Assembly (NCBI RefSeq): GCF_009811655.1
Contig: NZ_BGJX01000011.1
Coordinates: 1-64,000 of the forward strand
Length of the DNA: 64,000 nt
Direction of reading: 5' to 3'
Source of the DNA: Methylosinus sp. Ce-a6
GTDB lineage: Bacteria > Pseudomonadota > Alphaproteobacteria > Rhizobiales > Beijerinckiaceae
Shown one piece after another: positions 1-8,507 of the stretch. Both the position numbers and the translations under genes were made by a program. How positions within the stretch are numbered: the first letter of the stretch is position 1; the number at the start of each line of letters is the position of its first letter. Below the pieces are notes generated by a model. That model made no database searches. It had not been told where the DNA came from and saw nothing but the letters and a program-made list of their open reading frames with translations.

Positions 1-127
1 CGAATCATTCTCCGATGCTTCGGAACCCCAGAATCACGCAACTGCGGCGCGAACAAGAAACTTTTGGGTCAGGTTCTTACGAGGCCGAGCATCCGCAAAC
101 CACATGAGGTTTGCTGACCATCGCTAA

Positions 128-673
128 TCACGGCTCATGAATAACGCCATCCACCTTCACCTGCGGGGCAACATGCACCTGAACATTGTCCCCAATCACC
201 TTCAGCCCCTTCAGCATCAACATAGCTCCGTTGACCGCCTGGCTATCGCTTGTAAACCAAGTCGGCCCGCTTATCTTGGAGTGGCTCAACTGAACGGCAG
301 TAGTCCCATTATATTTAAATGTAACATTCTCGAACTGACAATCGGTGTACGAAAATCCATCGAGCAAAACTTCTCGATTCCGGAACACTTTTCCTACTAT
401 CTGCGTAGGAAAGTACGGCTCTGGCCAGCTGCTGGAGATTTTCGCTTCCGCTTGCGCCCCTCCCAAAACGTCAAATTCACGCAATAAATATATTGTCGTT
501 CCAAGAGTGAGGCAGATCAACGGTATATAAGACCATAACTTGAAATTCAACAACGACCCGATAGAGCTTCCAAGCGAAGCCGTGCCTTTTATGGCAGCGT
601 CAGCGGCAAGAACAATCGCAGCAACCCAGATTGAGCTGAACGCCAACCAATCCCAAGCTCCCCAGCCTTTCAT
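128..673 (-). CDS. Hypothetical membrane protein, accessory
   Basis: The predicted protein has 181 residues. Two hydrophobic segments (about residues 10-27 and 46-64) are followed by a soluble C-terminal half rich in short beta-prone stretches (DGFSYTDCQFENVTFKYNG). This suggests an inner-membrane protein with a small beta-rich domain. The base composition is clearly AT-richer than the following trp region, which suggests recent acquisition. I do not recognise a family or a function. It is read toward the left edge and its upstream neighbour, trpB, lies on the other strand. Confidence 0.55.
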   Translation of the reverse strand: MKGWGAWDWLAFSSIWVAAIVLAADAAIKGTASLGSSIGSLLNFKLWSYIPLICLTLGTTIYLLREFDVLGGAQAEAKISSSWPEPYFPTQIVGKVFRNREVLLDGFSYTDCQFENVTFKYNGTTAVQLSHSKISGPTWFTSDSQAVNGAMLMLKGLKVIGDNVQVHVAPQVKVDGVIHEP

Positions 674-941
674 TTCGACTCCTTGGATGCCGTGCGAAAA
701 TCAAACACAGTGCAATCACCTCGATACTACTATCGACTTATAGAATAAAAGCGCCTTCGACACTTGGCCAGCAGTTCGAAGCGGCATCTGGAAAAATCGG
801 TGGATAATTGTCCGGGCGCGGTCCTATGTTCGATTTGAACGACGAAGGCTTCTGGCCCGAGGCCTGAGCGCGCTCTCCCGCTTTCATCGGAACGGCGGAG
901 GGTCTAAGAGTGCGCCGCAGCCGAGGCGAGGAGGAACGACA

Positions 942-2180
942 TTGAACGAGCACGCACCCAACTCCTTCCGCAACGGCCCGGACGAGAACGGCCGCTTCGG
1001 CCTCTTCGGCGGCCGCTTCGTCGCCGAGACCTTGATGCCGCTCATCCTCGACCTCGAGCGCGCCTATGGGGAGGCCAAGGCCGATCCCTCCTTCCAGGCC
1101 GAGCTGGACAGTCTGCTGAAGCACTATGTCGGCCGGCCGAGCCCGCTCTATTACGCCGAGCGCATGACCGAGCATCTGCGTTCCCTGGCTGGCGGGGAGG
1201 GCGGCGCCAAGATCTATTTCAAGCGCGACGAGCTCAATCACACCGGCGCGCATAAGATCAACAATGTGCTCGGCCAGATCCTGCTCGCGCGGCGCATGGG
1301 CAAGAAGCGCATCATCGCCGAGACGGGCGCCGGCCAGCACGGCGTGGCCACCGCCACCGCCTGCGCGCGCTTCGGCCTGGAATGCGTCGTCTATATGGGC
1401 GCGGTCGATGTCGAGCGGCAAAAGCCCAATGTCTTCCGCATGAAGATGCTGGGCGCGGAAGTCCGCCCGGTGCAGTCCGGCGCGCGCACGCTGAAAGATG
1501 CGATGAATGAGGCGCTGCGCGACTGGGTGACCAATGTCGCCGACACTTTCTATTGCATCGGCACCGCCGCCGGCCCGCATCCCTATCCCGCCATGGTGCG
1601 CGATTTCCAATCGGTGATCGGCAAGGAGGCGCGCGAGCAGATGTTCGAGGCCGAAGGTCGGCTTCCCGATTCGCTCGTCGCCTGCATCGGCGGCGGCTCC
1701 AACGCCATCGGCCTGTTCCACCCCTTCCTCGACGATGCGTCGGTCGAGATTTACGGGGTCGAGGCCGCCGGCCATGGGCTCGATGTCGAGAACGGCCATG
1801 CCGCCTCTCTGGCGGGCGGACGGCCGGGCGTGCTGCACGGCAACCGCACCTATCTCTTGATGGACGACGACGGCCAGATTCTCGAGGGTCATTCGATCTC
1901 TGCCGGCCTCGACTATCCGGGCATCGGCCCGGAACACTCCTGGCTGAGGGACGTCGGCCGCGTGACCTATCTCTCGGCCACCGACAAGGAGGCGCTCGCC
2001 GCCTTCCAGCTCTGCTCCAAGCTCGAGGGGATCATCCCGGCGCTCGAGCCCTCCCATGCGCTGGCCAAGGTCATGGAGCTTGCGCCGCAGAAGCCGCAGG
2101 ATCACGTCATGGTGATGAATCTCTGCGGACGCGGCGACAAGGATATTTTCGCCGTGGCGGAGCATTTGGGCGGTATGTGA
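942..2180 (+). CDS. trpB: Tryptophan synthase beta subunit
   Basis: PLP enzyme that condenses indole with L-serine to give tryptophan in the cytoplasm, normally as an alpha2-beta2 complex with TrpA. The 412 residues match the full family length. The start is [17 protein letters not shown], the PLP lysine is in [10 protein letters not shown] (about K105), and the phosphate-binding glycine loop is [10 protein letters not shown]. The start codon appears to be TTG at 942, preceded by a strong ribosome-binding site (GAGGAGG, 926-934); no ATG fits the conserved N-terminus. trpA normally follows directly, but here it starts 2.9 kb downstream with three unrelated genes between them. trpF is not present upstream in the window. 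Confidence 0.97.
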   Translation: MNEHAPNSFRNGPDENGRFGLFGGRFVAETLMPLILDLERAYGEAKADPSFQAELDSLLKHYVGRPSPLYYAERMTEHLRSLAGGEGGAKIYFKRDELNHTGAHKINNVLGQILLARRMGKKRIIAETGAGQHGVATATACARFGLECVVYMGAVDVERQKPNVFRMKMLGAEVRPVQSGARTLKDAMNEALRDWVTNVADTFYCIGTAAGPHPYPAMVRDFQSVIGKEAREQMFEAEGRLPDSLVACIGGGSNAIGLFHPFLDDASVEIYGVEAAGHGLDVENGHAASLAGGRPGVLHGNRTYLLMDDDGQILEGHSISAGLDYPGIGPEHSWLRDVGRVTYLSATDKEALAAFQLCSKLEGIIPALEPSHALAKVMELAPQKPQDHVMVMNLCGRGDKDIFAVAEHLGGM

Positions 2181-2370
2181 AGGAGCGGCGGCCGCCGGGC
2201 CGCCGCCGGGAGCGGCGTCTATGTGGTCGACGCGCCGGCGCGCGAAGCTCCTTCGACCGACGTCTCTCCCTTTTTCGTGAGCCGCCAGCGTCGCGTCATC
2301 CGCATGGCCGCGACGCAGCGCGGTCCGCAGGGATTATTGCAGCAGCCGTCCTCGACCTCGCCACGCAGCG

Positions 2371-2475
2371 CATAGAGTCTTTCCGTGTTTCATTGAAACA
2401 CGGAAAGACTCTATGCTTTTGTTTTCACGCGTTTCCGACGCCGAACCGGCGTCCACTTCGGCTGGAAACGCTCTA
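2371..2475 (+). repeat. Repeat family A, copy A1 (palindromic, terminator-like)
   Basis: A perfect 22-bp inverted repeat (2371-2392 and 2394-2415, one-base loop) is followed by a T-rich tract (2416-2426) and a second imperfect palindrome with arms GCGTTTCC / GGAAACGC, ending GCTCTAG at 2475. Similar copies occur at 12995, 39941, 46936, 50235, 56472, 58844 and 62652. Hairpin plus T-tract, in this orientation, could also terminate trpB transcription. The 2181-2607 interval holds this repeat and a short cysteine-rich reading frame on the minus strand (2219-2373), but no convincing gene. Confidence 0.85.
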
Positions 2476-2607
2476 GGTGGTCCAGAGCGCGCCGGCGATT
2501 CGCTCGAAATCCTCCTGCGAAAGGCCGAACTCGGCCCGCAGTCGGTCGCCTGTCGCCGCCGCCTCCTCGTTCGCCCGCGCGGGGCGCGGCGCGGGCCAAC
2601 TCCGTGG

Positions 2608-3507
2608 TCATGCCGCCACCGGCTGGACGGCGAGCGCGGCCAGATATTCGGCGAGCTTCTTGCGATCCGCCTCGACGAGAGGCTTCAGCGGCGGCCGCGG
2701 CGCGCCGGCCGGCAGTCCGCGTAGCGCGAGGCCCGCCTTCACTGTCGTCGGCAGGCCGCCGACCACGATGAATTTCAGCACTGGCAGAATGTCGTAGAAC
2801 AGCGTCCGCGCTCGCACGATGTCGCCCGCCTGCACCAGATCGAACAGGCGCGCCGGCCGATCGTCGAGCAGATTGGGCGCAGCGGTGCACCAGCCGGAGG
2901 CGCCGGCGGCGATCGCCTCCAGCGCCATGTGATTGGCGCCGTTGTAGAAGGGGATCGAGCCGCCCGACAGCTTGTGGATCGCATGCATGCGGTCGAGATC
3001 GCCGCTGCTCTCCTTGATGAAGCGCACCGTGTCGAGATCGCGCACCAGCCGCACCAGAAACTCCGGCGCCATGTCGACGCCGCTGGTGCCCGGATTGTTG
3101 TAGGCCATGATCGGCAGATCGGTCGCGGCCGCTATGGCCGCGTAATGATCGAAGATCTCGGCCTCGGTCAGCTTCCAATAGGACACGGGAATAACCATCA
3201 GCATGTCCGCGCCGATATGCTGGGCGTAGCGCGCCTTGGCGACGGCGGCGGCCGTGGTCAGCTCGGCGATGCCGACGATCACCGGGACGCGGCGGGCTAC
3301 CGTCTCGACGCCGAGGCGGGCGCCATGGCGCCATTCCTCGTCGGTCAGATAGGCGCTCTCACCGGCGCTGCCGAGGAACGCGATCGCCGCAGGCTGCGAA
3401 CGCAGCAGATTCTCCGTCACACGACGGAAGGCGTCGTCGTCGATCGCTCCGTCGGCGGAAAAGGGCGTGACGGGATAAGCGACAATGCCGCGAAGCAATT
3501 TGGTCAT
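2608..3507 (-). CDS. DapA/NAL-family class I aldolase (dihydrodipicolinate synthase-like)
   Basis: The protein has 299 residues and the class I lyase features of the DapA / N-acetylneuraminate lyase superfamily: the substrate-carboxylate loop GSAGESAYL, the tyrosine in MAYNNPGTSG, and the Schiff-base lysine in RFIKESSGD. The canonical DapA loop is GTTGES, so GSAGES suggests a different 2-keto acid substrate. This is probably not the lysine-pathway enzyme. The ATG at 3507 was chosen because the fold starts there (MTKLLRGIVAYPVTPF). It lies 8 bp after the cupin gene and is presumably co-transcribed with it, divergent from a LysR regulator. The pair looks like a small catabolic operon; the substrate is unknown. 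Confidence 0.85.
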   Translation of the reverse strand: MTKLLRGIVAYPVTPFSADGAIDDDAFRRVTENLLRSQPAAIAFLGSAGESAYLTDEEWRHGARLGVETVARRVPVIVGIAELTTAAAVAKARYAQHIGADMLMVIPVSYWKLTEAEIFDHYAAIAAATDLPIMAYNNPGTSGVDMAPEFLVRLVRDLDTVRFIKESSGDLDRMHAIHKLSGGSIPFYNGANHMALEAIAAGASGWCTAAPNLLDDRPARLFDLVQAGDIVRARTLFYDILPVLKFIVVGGLPTTVKAGLALRGLPAGAPRPPLKPLVEADRKKLAEYLAALAVQPVAA

Positions 3508-3515
3508 GGCGATCC

Positions 3516-3968
3516 TCACTCGGCTTCTTCGCGGATCGCGAGGCGACCGGCGTTCTGGAGCATGGGGGCGTTCTCGCAGGCGAGATAGCGCGCGGGCTTG
3601 TCGGGATCGGCGTTTACGTGATGGTGCCAAGCCCACACCGGAATATAGACGGCGTCGCCCTTCTCCCATTCGATGCGGCGGTCCTCGATCATCGAATAGC
3701 CGCGCCCCTCGAGCACATAGAGGATGGTCTCATAGGTGTGGCGGTGGCGGTTGGAGCGGCCGCCCGGCGTCAGCCCGCCGACCGTGAGGCTGATGGCGTG
3801 CGAGGGCAGATCGACGAAATGCACCGGATGCTTGCGCTCGGCCGAATAAGCGGCGCGTGCGTCGTCGCGCTCGACGCCGCGATGCGCGAGCCGTTCCGGC
3901 AAAATCACCTCGAACGTCGGCGGAGTCTTGTCGAAATCGGCCGAATGGAAAACCCGCTGGGCGGACAT
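3516..3968 (-). CDS. Cupin-domain protein
   Basis: Single-domain cupin of 150 residues. The metal-binding motif is visible: NRHRHTYETILYVLEG (cupin motif 1, histidines and Glu) and a second segment with WAWHHHVNADPDKPARYLAC. The ATG at 3968 is preferred over an upstream in-frame start because GGGAG lies at the right distance before it. The protein is first in an operon with the DapA-like gene. Such small cupins can be dioxygenases, isomerases or sugar/acid-binding proteins. The context (aldolase plus LysR) suggests a role in degrading a small organic acid, but nothing here identifies the substrate. Confidence 0.8.
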   Translation of the reverse strand: MSAQRVFHSADFDKTPPTFEVILPERLAHRGVERDDARAAYSAERKHPVHFVDLPSHAISLTVGGLTPGGRSNRHRHTYETILYVLEGRGYSMIEDRRIEWEKGDAVYIPVWAWHHHVNADPDKPARYLACENAPMLQNAGRLAIREEAE

Positions 3969-4018
3969 GGCCCGTCTCCCTTTTGGTTGCGACGGCTTTT
4001 TCTTCATTCAAATACTAG

Positions 4019-4073
4019 AATAGGTCCAAGACCTATTTTCGATACTGAAAATAGGAATTGCCTATGATATAGG
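4019..4073. promoter_or_regulatory. Divergent LysR-type operator with three palindromes
   Basis: The 110-bp divergent gap between the cupin and lysR genes is AT-rich. It carries three perfect inverted repeats in a row: 4019-4037 (8-bp arms, AATAGGTC / GACCTATT), 4032-4055 (9-bp arms, CCTATTTTC / GAAAATAGG, overlapping the first) and 4061-4073 (CCTAT / ATAGG). All share a CCTAT core. This fits LysR-type recognition and activation sites that control both the regulator and the divergent operon. That it is an operator is inferred from symmetry and position. Confidence 0.7.
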
Positions 4074-4079
4074 AATCCG

Positions 4080-4970
4080 ATGGATTTCCGACGGCTCCGC
4101 TATCTGATCCGCGTCGGCGAGGAGCGTAGCTTCACCCGCGCCGCCCGTTCGCTGAATGTTTCGCAGCCGACGCTCTCCCAGCAGATTCAGGACCTCGAGG
4201 CGGAGCTCGGCGTCACTTTGTTCACGCGGACTGCGCATAAGGTCGAGCCGACCGAGGCCGGCTTGCTGACGATCGACTGCGCTCGCCGGGTAATGGCGGA
4301 GGCCGAGCGGCTTCGCGAGGCGGTGCTCGAATACCGCGGGCTGAAGCGCGGCCGGCTCGGCATCGGCGTGACGCAGACCTTCAACGCCCTCTATCTGCCG
4401 GGAATCGTCACCGCCTTCGCGCGCGACTATCCGGCGATCGACCTGGAGATTCTGGAACTCGCCAATGACGAGATCGACGCCGGCGTCGAAGCCGGGGCGC
4501 TGCATCTCGGCGTCGGCCTTCCCCGCGCGCATACGAGGAGCCGGGCCGAGCCGCTCTACGCCGACACGCTGATGTTCGTCTGCGCGCGCGGGCACAGGCT
4601 GGCCGGGGCCGAGAGCGTCCCGGCGGCGCGCATCGCCGAGGAGAGCATTGCTCTTCTCGGCCACGGCTTTCGCACGCGCGCGGCGGTCGACGACTATCTC
4701 TCGGAAGCGGCGGTGACGCCGTTGCGCGTGATCGCTTTCAATACTTTCGCGGCCATTCTCAATGTCGTCGCCTCGGGCGACTATGTCTCCATCGTGCCGG
4801 CCGACGTGCGCCATGTCTCGGGCGTTGCCGCGCTGCATTTCGCGAGGCTGGAGCCCGGCCCCGACAGTCGCACGATCTGTCTGCTGAGCGCGCCACAGGA
4901 GCGGGCGACGCCGGCCGCCGCCTGCTTCGCCGCGCGCATCCGCGATTATTTCGCCGCGACGGCGCGATGA
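4080..4970 (+). CDS. LysR-family transcriptional regulator (CynR-like)
   Basis: Protein of 296 residues with the LysR N-terminal winged helix-turn-helix ([40 protein letters not shown], residues 1-39, described here in two halves: the helix-turn-helix is [16 protein letters not shown]). A substrate-binding domain follows (from about residue 90, [20 protein letters not shown]). It is divergent from the cupin/DapA-like pair across a gap with three palindromes, so it most likely controls that pair and itself. The inducer is unknown. Its presence between trpB and trpA is unusual and marks this segment as an insertion into the trp locus. Confidence 0.9.
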   Translation: MDFRRLRYLIRVGEERSFTRAARSLNVSQPTLSQQIQDLEAELGVTLFTRTAHKVEPTEAGLLTIDCARRVMAEAERLREAVLEYRGLKRGRLGIGVTQTFNALYLPGIVTAFARDYPAIDLEILELANDEIDAGVEAGALHLGVGLPRAHTRSRAEPLYADTLMFVCARGHRLAGAESVPAARIAEESIALLGHGFRTRAAVDDYLSEAAVTPLRVIAFNTFAAILNVVASGDYVSIVPADVRHVSGVAALHFARLEPGPDSRTICLLSAPQERATPAAACFAARIRDYFAATAR

Positions 4971-5042
4971 GACGGCGGAACCGCCGAGCTCCCCAATCCC
5001 CGCCATTCCCCTTCGCCCGGCCCTATGCTATCGCCTGCCGCC

Positions 5043-5939
5043 ATGACCACACGCATCGACGCCCGCTTCGAAGCCCTGCGCGCCGAGGGCCGCGCCGCCC
5101 TCGTGACCTTCGTCATGGCCGGCGACCCGGACCTCGAGACCTCGCTCACCCTCTTGAAGAGCCTGCCGGGCGCCGGGGCGGATGTCATCGAGCTCGGCAT
5201 GCCCTTCACCGATCCCATGGCCGACGGCCCCTCGATCCAGGCCGCGGGCCTCAGGGCGCTGAAGGCGGGGACGACGCTGAACAAGACGCTCGATCTCGTC
5301 CGCGCCTTCCGCGCCGGGGACGAGACGACGCCGATCGTGCTGATGGGCTATTACAACCCCGTCTATGTGCATGGCGTTGCGGCCTTCCTCGAGGAGGCGA
5401 AGGCGGCCGGCGTCGACGGGCTCATCATCGTCGATCTGCCGGCGGAGGAGGATGCGGAGCTCTGCCTGCCGGCGCGCGCGGCGGGGCTGAACTTCATCCG
5501 CCTCGCGACGCCCACCACCGACGACAAGCGCCTGCCCAAAGTGCTCGAAAACACGAGCGGCTTCGTCTATTATGTCTCGCTCACCGGCATCACCGGCGCG
5601 GCGCTCTCCGATTATTCGGGCGTGTCGGAAGCCGTCGCGCGGATCAAGCGCAGCACGCCTCTGCCGATCGCCGTCGGCTTCGGCGTCAAGTCGGCGGCGA
5701 ACGCCGCCGCGATCGCGCGATATGCCGATGGCGTCGTGGTCGGCACGGCGCTGGTCGACGCTCTGGCGAAATCGCTCGACGCGGAAAATCGCGCCGGCCC
5801 GCGGACGGTCGAGGCTGTCGTCGATCTCGTCGCCGAACTGTCCCGCGGCGTGCGGGAGGCGCGGGAGCAAGGCGCGAAGAAGGAGCCGCCCTTCTCGCTG
5901 AAAACCGCCTTCGGAGCGCTCGCGAGGCTCTGGTCATGA
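5043..5939 (+). CDS. trpA: Tryptophan synthase alpha subunit
   Basis: Cleaves indole-3-glycerol phosphate to indole and glyceraldehyde-3-phosphate and passes indole to TrpB. The 298 residues match the usual length. Family motifs visible: [10 protein letters not shown] at the N-terminus, the catalytic Glu in [27 protein letters not shown], and the phosphate-binding loop VGFGVKS near the C-terminus. The ATG at 5043 is preferred to one at 5025 because it matches the usual N-terminus. Its stop overlaps the accD start (ATGA), so trpA and accD are translationally coupled. trpA-accD-folC is a common alphaproteobacterial order. Confidence 0.96.
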   Translation: MTTRIDARFEALRAEGRAALVTFVMAGDPDLETSLTLLKSLPGAGADVIELGMPFTDPMADGPSIQAAGLRALKAGTTLNKTLDLVRAFRAGDETTPIVLMGYYNPVYVHGVAAFLEEAKAAGVDGLIIVDLPAEEDAELCLPARAAGLNFIRLATPTTDDKRLPKVLENTSGFVYYVSLTGITGAALSDYSGVSEAVARIKRSTPLPIAVGFGVKSAANAAAIARYADGVVVGTALVDALAKSLDAENRAGPRTVEAVVDLVAELSRGVREAREQGAKKEPPFSLKTAFGALARLWS

Positions 5940-6796
5940 ACTGGTATTCCAACGTCGTTCCGCCCAAGATCAAGGCCCTCATCAAGCGCGAGGCGCCGGA
6001 GAACGCCTGGGTCAAATGCCCGGAGAGCGGTCAGCTCGTCTTCCACAAGGACATAGAGGACAATCTCTATGTCGTGCCGGGCTCGGGCTATCACATGCGC
6101 ATTCCCGTGGAGGCGCGGCTCGCCAGCCTCTTCGACGATGGCGAGCACGAAGTCGTGCCGACGCCGGAAGTTCCGAGCGATCCGTTGAAGTTCCGCGACA
6201 TCAAGCGCTATGTCGACAAGGTCAAGGAATATCGCCTGAAGACCGGCCATCAGGACGCGGTCACGATCGCCCATGGCAAGCTCGAGGGCGCGCCCGTCAC
6301 CGTGGCGGTGCAGGACTTCGAGTTCATGGGCGGCTCGCTCGGCATGGCGGCGGGCGAGGCGATCATCGCCGGCATGACGCACGCCATCGAGAAGCGCGCG
6401 CCCTTCATCATCTTCACGGCGTCCGGCGGCGCGCGAATGCAGGAAGGCATGTTCTCGCTGATGCAGATGCCGCGCACCACCATCGCCGTGCGCCGCCTGC
6501 GCGAGGCGCGCCTGCCCTATATCGTGGTGCTCACCAATCCGACGACGGGGGGCGTCACCGCCTCCTACGCCATGCTCGGCGACATTCACATCGCCGAGCC
6601 CGGCGCGATCATCGGCTTCGCCGGCGCGCGCGTCATCGAGCAGACGATCCGCGAGAAGCTCCCGGAAGGGTTTCAGCGCGCGGAATATCTGCGCGATCAC
6701 GGCATGGTCGACATGGTCGTGCCGCGCACAAAGATGCGTGAGACGCTGGCGCGGCTCTGCGCGCTGCTGACCAAGGCGCCGCGCCGCGCGGCCTAG
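5936..6796 (+). CDS. accD: Acetyl-CoA carboxylase carboxyltransferase beta subunit
   Basis: With AccA forms the carboxyltransferase that moves CO2 from carboxybiotin to acetyl-CoA, the first step of fatty acid synthesis. 286 residues; crotonase-fold motifs [12 protein letters not shown] and [18 protein letters not shown] are present. The N-terminal zinc ribbon known from E. coli is missing three of its four cysteines: only one Cys remains in WVKCPESGQ, and the second pair is replaced in VVPGSGYHM. As far as I know this is a normal trait of alphaproteobacterial AccD. The stop codon TAG (6794-6796) lies on the border of repeat B1. Confidence 0.96.
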   Translation: MNWYSNVVPPKIKALIKREAPENAWVKCPESGQLVFHKDIEDNLYVVPGSGYHMRIPVEARLASLFDDGEHEVVPTPEVPSDPLKFRDIKRYVDKVKEYRLKTGHQDAVTIAHGKLEGAPVTVAVQDFEFMGGSLGMAAGEAIIAGMTHAIEKRAPFIIFTASGGARMQEGMFSLMQMPRTTIAVRRLREARLPYIVVLTNPTTGGVTASYAMLGDIHIAEPGAIIGFAGARVIEQTIREKLPEGFQRAEYLRDHGMVDMVVPRTKMRETLARLCALLTKAPRRAA

Positions 6797-6889
6797 AGCA
6801 TGTTCCCGAAAAGTGTGAAGCGGTTTTTTGGAGAAGAACATGCGAGTTCAAGGAGCGCATTCGGACGTGATTCGTCCGAATGCGCTATA
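6793..6889 (+). repeat. Repeat family B, copy B1
   Basis: The element begins at CTAG (6793-6796) and has two nested palindromes: GCATGTTC / GAACATGC, and an inner hairpin with arms GCATTCGGAC / GTCCGAATGC. It is a diverged copy of elements at 25346, 58744 and (reverse, truncated) 62583. Its first four bases contain the accD stop codon, and its other end lies about 20 bp before folC. Confidence 0.85.
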
Positions 6890-6910
6890 AAAAGAGCGAA
6901 AGCCATTCCC

Positions 6911-8215
6911 ATGGATCAGCGCGACGCGATTCTGACGCGCTTGCTGGACCTTCATCCAAAGAAGATCGATCTGTCGCTCGGACGGACCGAAAGGCTTCTG
7001 GCCGAGATGGGCCATCCCGAGCGACGCCTGCCGCCGATCATCCATGTCGCCGGCACCAATGGCAAAGGCTCGACGCTCGCCTTTCTGCGCGCCATGCTCG
7101 AATCCGCGGGCCGGCGCGTGCATGTCTACACATCGCCGCATCTGCTGCGCTTCAACGAGCGCATCCGCCTCGCCGGAACGCTGGTGGACGACGAGCGCCT
7201 TCAGCGCGCGCTGGAGGATTGCGAGCGCGCCAATGGCCAGCGGCCGATCACTTTCTTCGAGATCACCACCGTCGCCGCCTTCACCCTCTTCGCCGATGAG
7301 CCGGCCGATTGGCTGCTGCTCGAGACGGGGCTCGGCGGCCGCTATGATTCGACCAATGTGATCGAGCGGCCGCAGGCCACGATCATCACCTCCATCTCGC
7401 GCGACCATCCCGAGTTCCTGGGCGACACGATCGAGAAGATCGCCTATGAGAAGGCCGGCATCTTCAAGCGCGGCGTCCCGGCGGTGATCGGCTTCCAGCA
7501 GGACGCCGCCCGCGACGTGCTGGAGCGCGAGGCGCGGCGCGTCGGCGCGCCCCTCACCATCGCCGGCGAGGATTTCCACATTCGCGAGGAGAATGGCCGC
7601 TTCGTCTATGAGGACGAGCGCGGCCTTTTGGACCTGCCGCTGCCGCGTCTGCCCGGACGCCATCAGCAGGCCAACGCCGCCGGCGCCATAGCCGCGTTGC
7701 GCGCCGTCGCGCCCGAGATCGGCCCCGAGCATATCGAGGCGGGCCTCACGCGCGCCGAATGGCCGGCGCGGCTGCAATTGCTCTCGCGCGGGCGCGTGGC
7801 GGAGCTGGTTCCGCCGGGCTCGGAGGTCTGGCTCGACGGCGGCCACAACGACGACGGCGGCCGCGTGCTCGCCGAGGCCATGGCGCAATTCGAGGAGAAA
7901 TCGGCGCGGCCGCTCGTCTTCGTCTGCGGCGCGCAGGTGACGAAGGACGTGCGCGCGCTCATCAAGCATTTCGTCGGCCTCGCCCGCGAGGTCGTCGCCG
8001 TGCCGGTCGAGGGCGAGCACAAGAGCTGGCCGCCGGACGAGATCGCCGCGCTCGCCTGCGCCGAGGGCATGGGGTCCGCCGCGGCGGGAAGCGTCGAGGA
8101 GGCGCTGGCGATTATTTCGCGCCGAAATTACGAGACCCCGCCGCGCATATTGATCGCCGGCTCGCTCTATCTCGCCGCCGGCGTGCTGGCGCTGAACGGC
8201 TCCGTCATCGAGTGA
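6911..8215 (+). CDS. folC: Folylpolyglutamate synthase / dihydrofolate synthase
   Basis: Cytosolic ligase of the Mur-ligase superfamily that adds glutamate to dihydropteroate and to folates. From the ATG at 6911 the protein has 434 residues, the usual length. The ATP-binding P-loop is VAGTNGKGSTLAFL (about residues 43-56). Other Mur-ligase landmarks are YTSPHL, LLETGLGGRYDSTN and the C-terminal domain starting near EVWLDGGHNDDGG. Longer in-frame starts run into repeat B1 and are unlikely. It follows trpA-accD as in many relatives, separated here by the repeat. Confidence 0.94.
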   Translation: MDQRDAILTRLLDLHPKKIDLSLGRTERLLAEMGHPERRLPPIIHVAGTNGKGSTLAFLRAMLESAGRRVHVYTSPHLLRFNERIRLAGTLVDDERLQRALEDCERANGQRPITFFEITTVAAFTLFADEPADWLLLETGLGGRYDSTNVIERPQATIITSISRDHPEFLGDTIEKIAYEKAGIFKRGVPAVIGFQQDAARDVLEREARRVGAPLTIAGEDFHIREENGRFVYEDERGLLDLPLPRLPGRHQQANAAGAIAALRAVAPEIGPEHIEAGLTRAEWPARLQLLSRGRVAELVPPGSEVWLDGGHNDDGGRVLAEAMAQFEEKSARPLVFVCGAQVTKDVRALIKHFVGLAREVVAVPVEGEHKSWPPDEIAALACAEGMGSAAAGSVEEALAIISRRNYETPPRILIAGSLYLAAGVLALNGSVIE

Positions 8216-8220
8216 GGTCC

Positions 8221-8261
8221 GCCGCCATCGCGAGGAGCGCAGCGACGACGCGATCAAGGGG
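8221..8261. repeat. REP-like fragment downstream of folC
   Basis: This stretch carries GCGAGGAGCGCAGCGACGAC, a form of the short interspersed repeat common between genes of alphaproteobacteria. The rest of the 292-bp gap before the mfnB-folB gene holds no gene I can support. Confidence 0.4.
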
Positions 8262-8507
8262 CCGCCGCGCTCTTCCGGCCGGAAGCCCGGCTTGCGGCCG
8301 GTGTCGCCGAGCCGATCCTCAGAGGCGACGACGATGAGATTTCTCGTCGGTTTCTCCTGGCTTTGCGTGGGCGGCGCGAAAGAAAATGGCGCGCCCCCGG
8401 GGCGGCGGCCGCGCGAAAGAGTCGCTCTGCGCGCGAGCCTACTTGGATTCCCGGAAATTTTGCTCCACAAGCGCGCGGATGCGCGTAGCGCGGCCGGAGC
8501 GAAGTGA

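Noticed and set aside
738..2165. 475-codon open frame opposite trpB
   Set aside because: It is the antisense shadow of trpB in GC-rich DNA. Its His/Arg/Gly-rich composition is typical of such shadows, and trpB motifs are intact on the other strand.
5936..6796. Loss of the AccD zinc ribbon as a possible novelty
   Set aside because: Only one of four cysteines remains, but as far as I know this is a general trait of alphaproteobacterial AccD, so it is not specific to this genome.
6800..6910. Upstream extension of folC, starting in repeat B1
   Set aside because: The extra residues are encoded by the palindromic repeat. The ATG at 6911 matches the family N-terminus.
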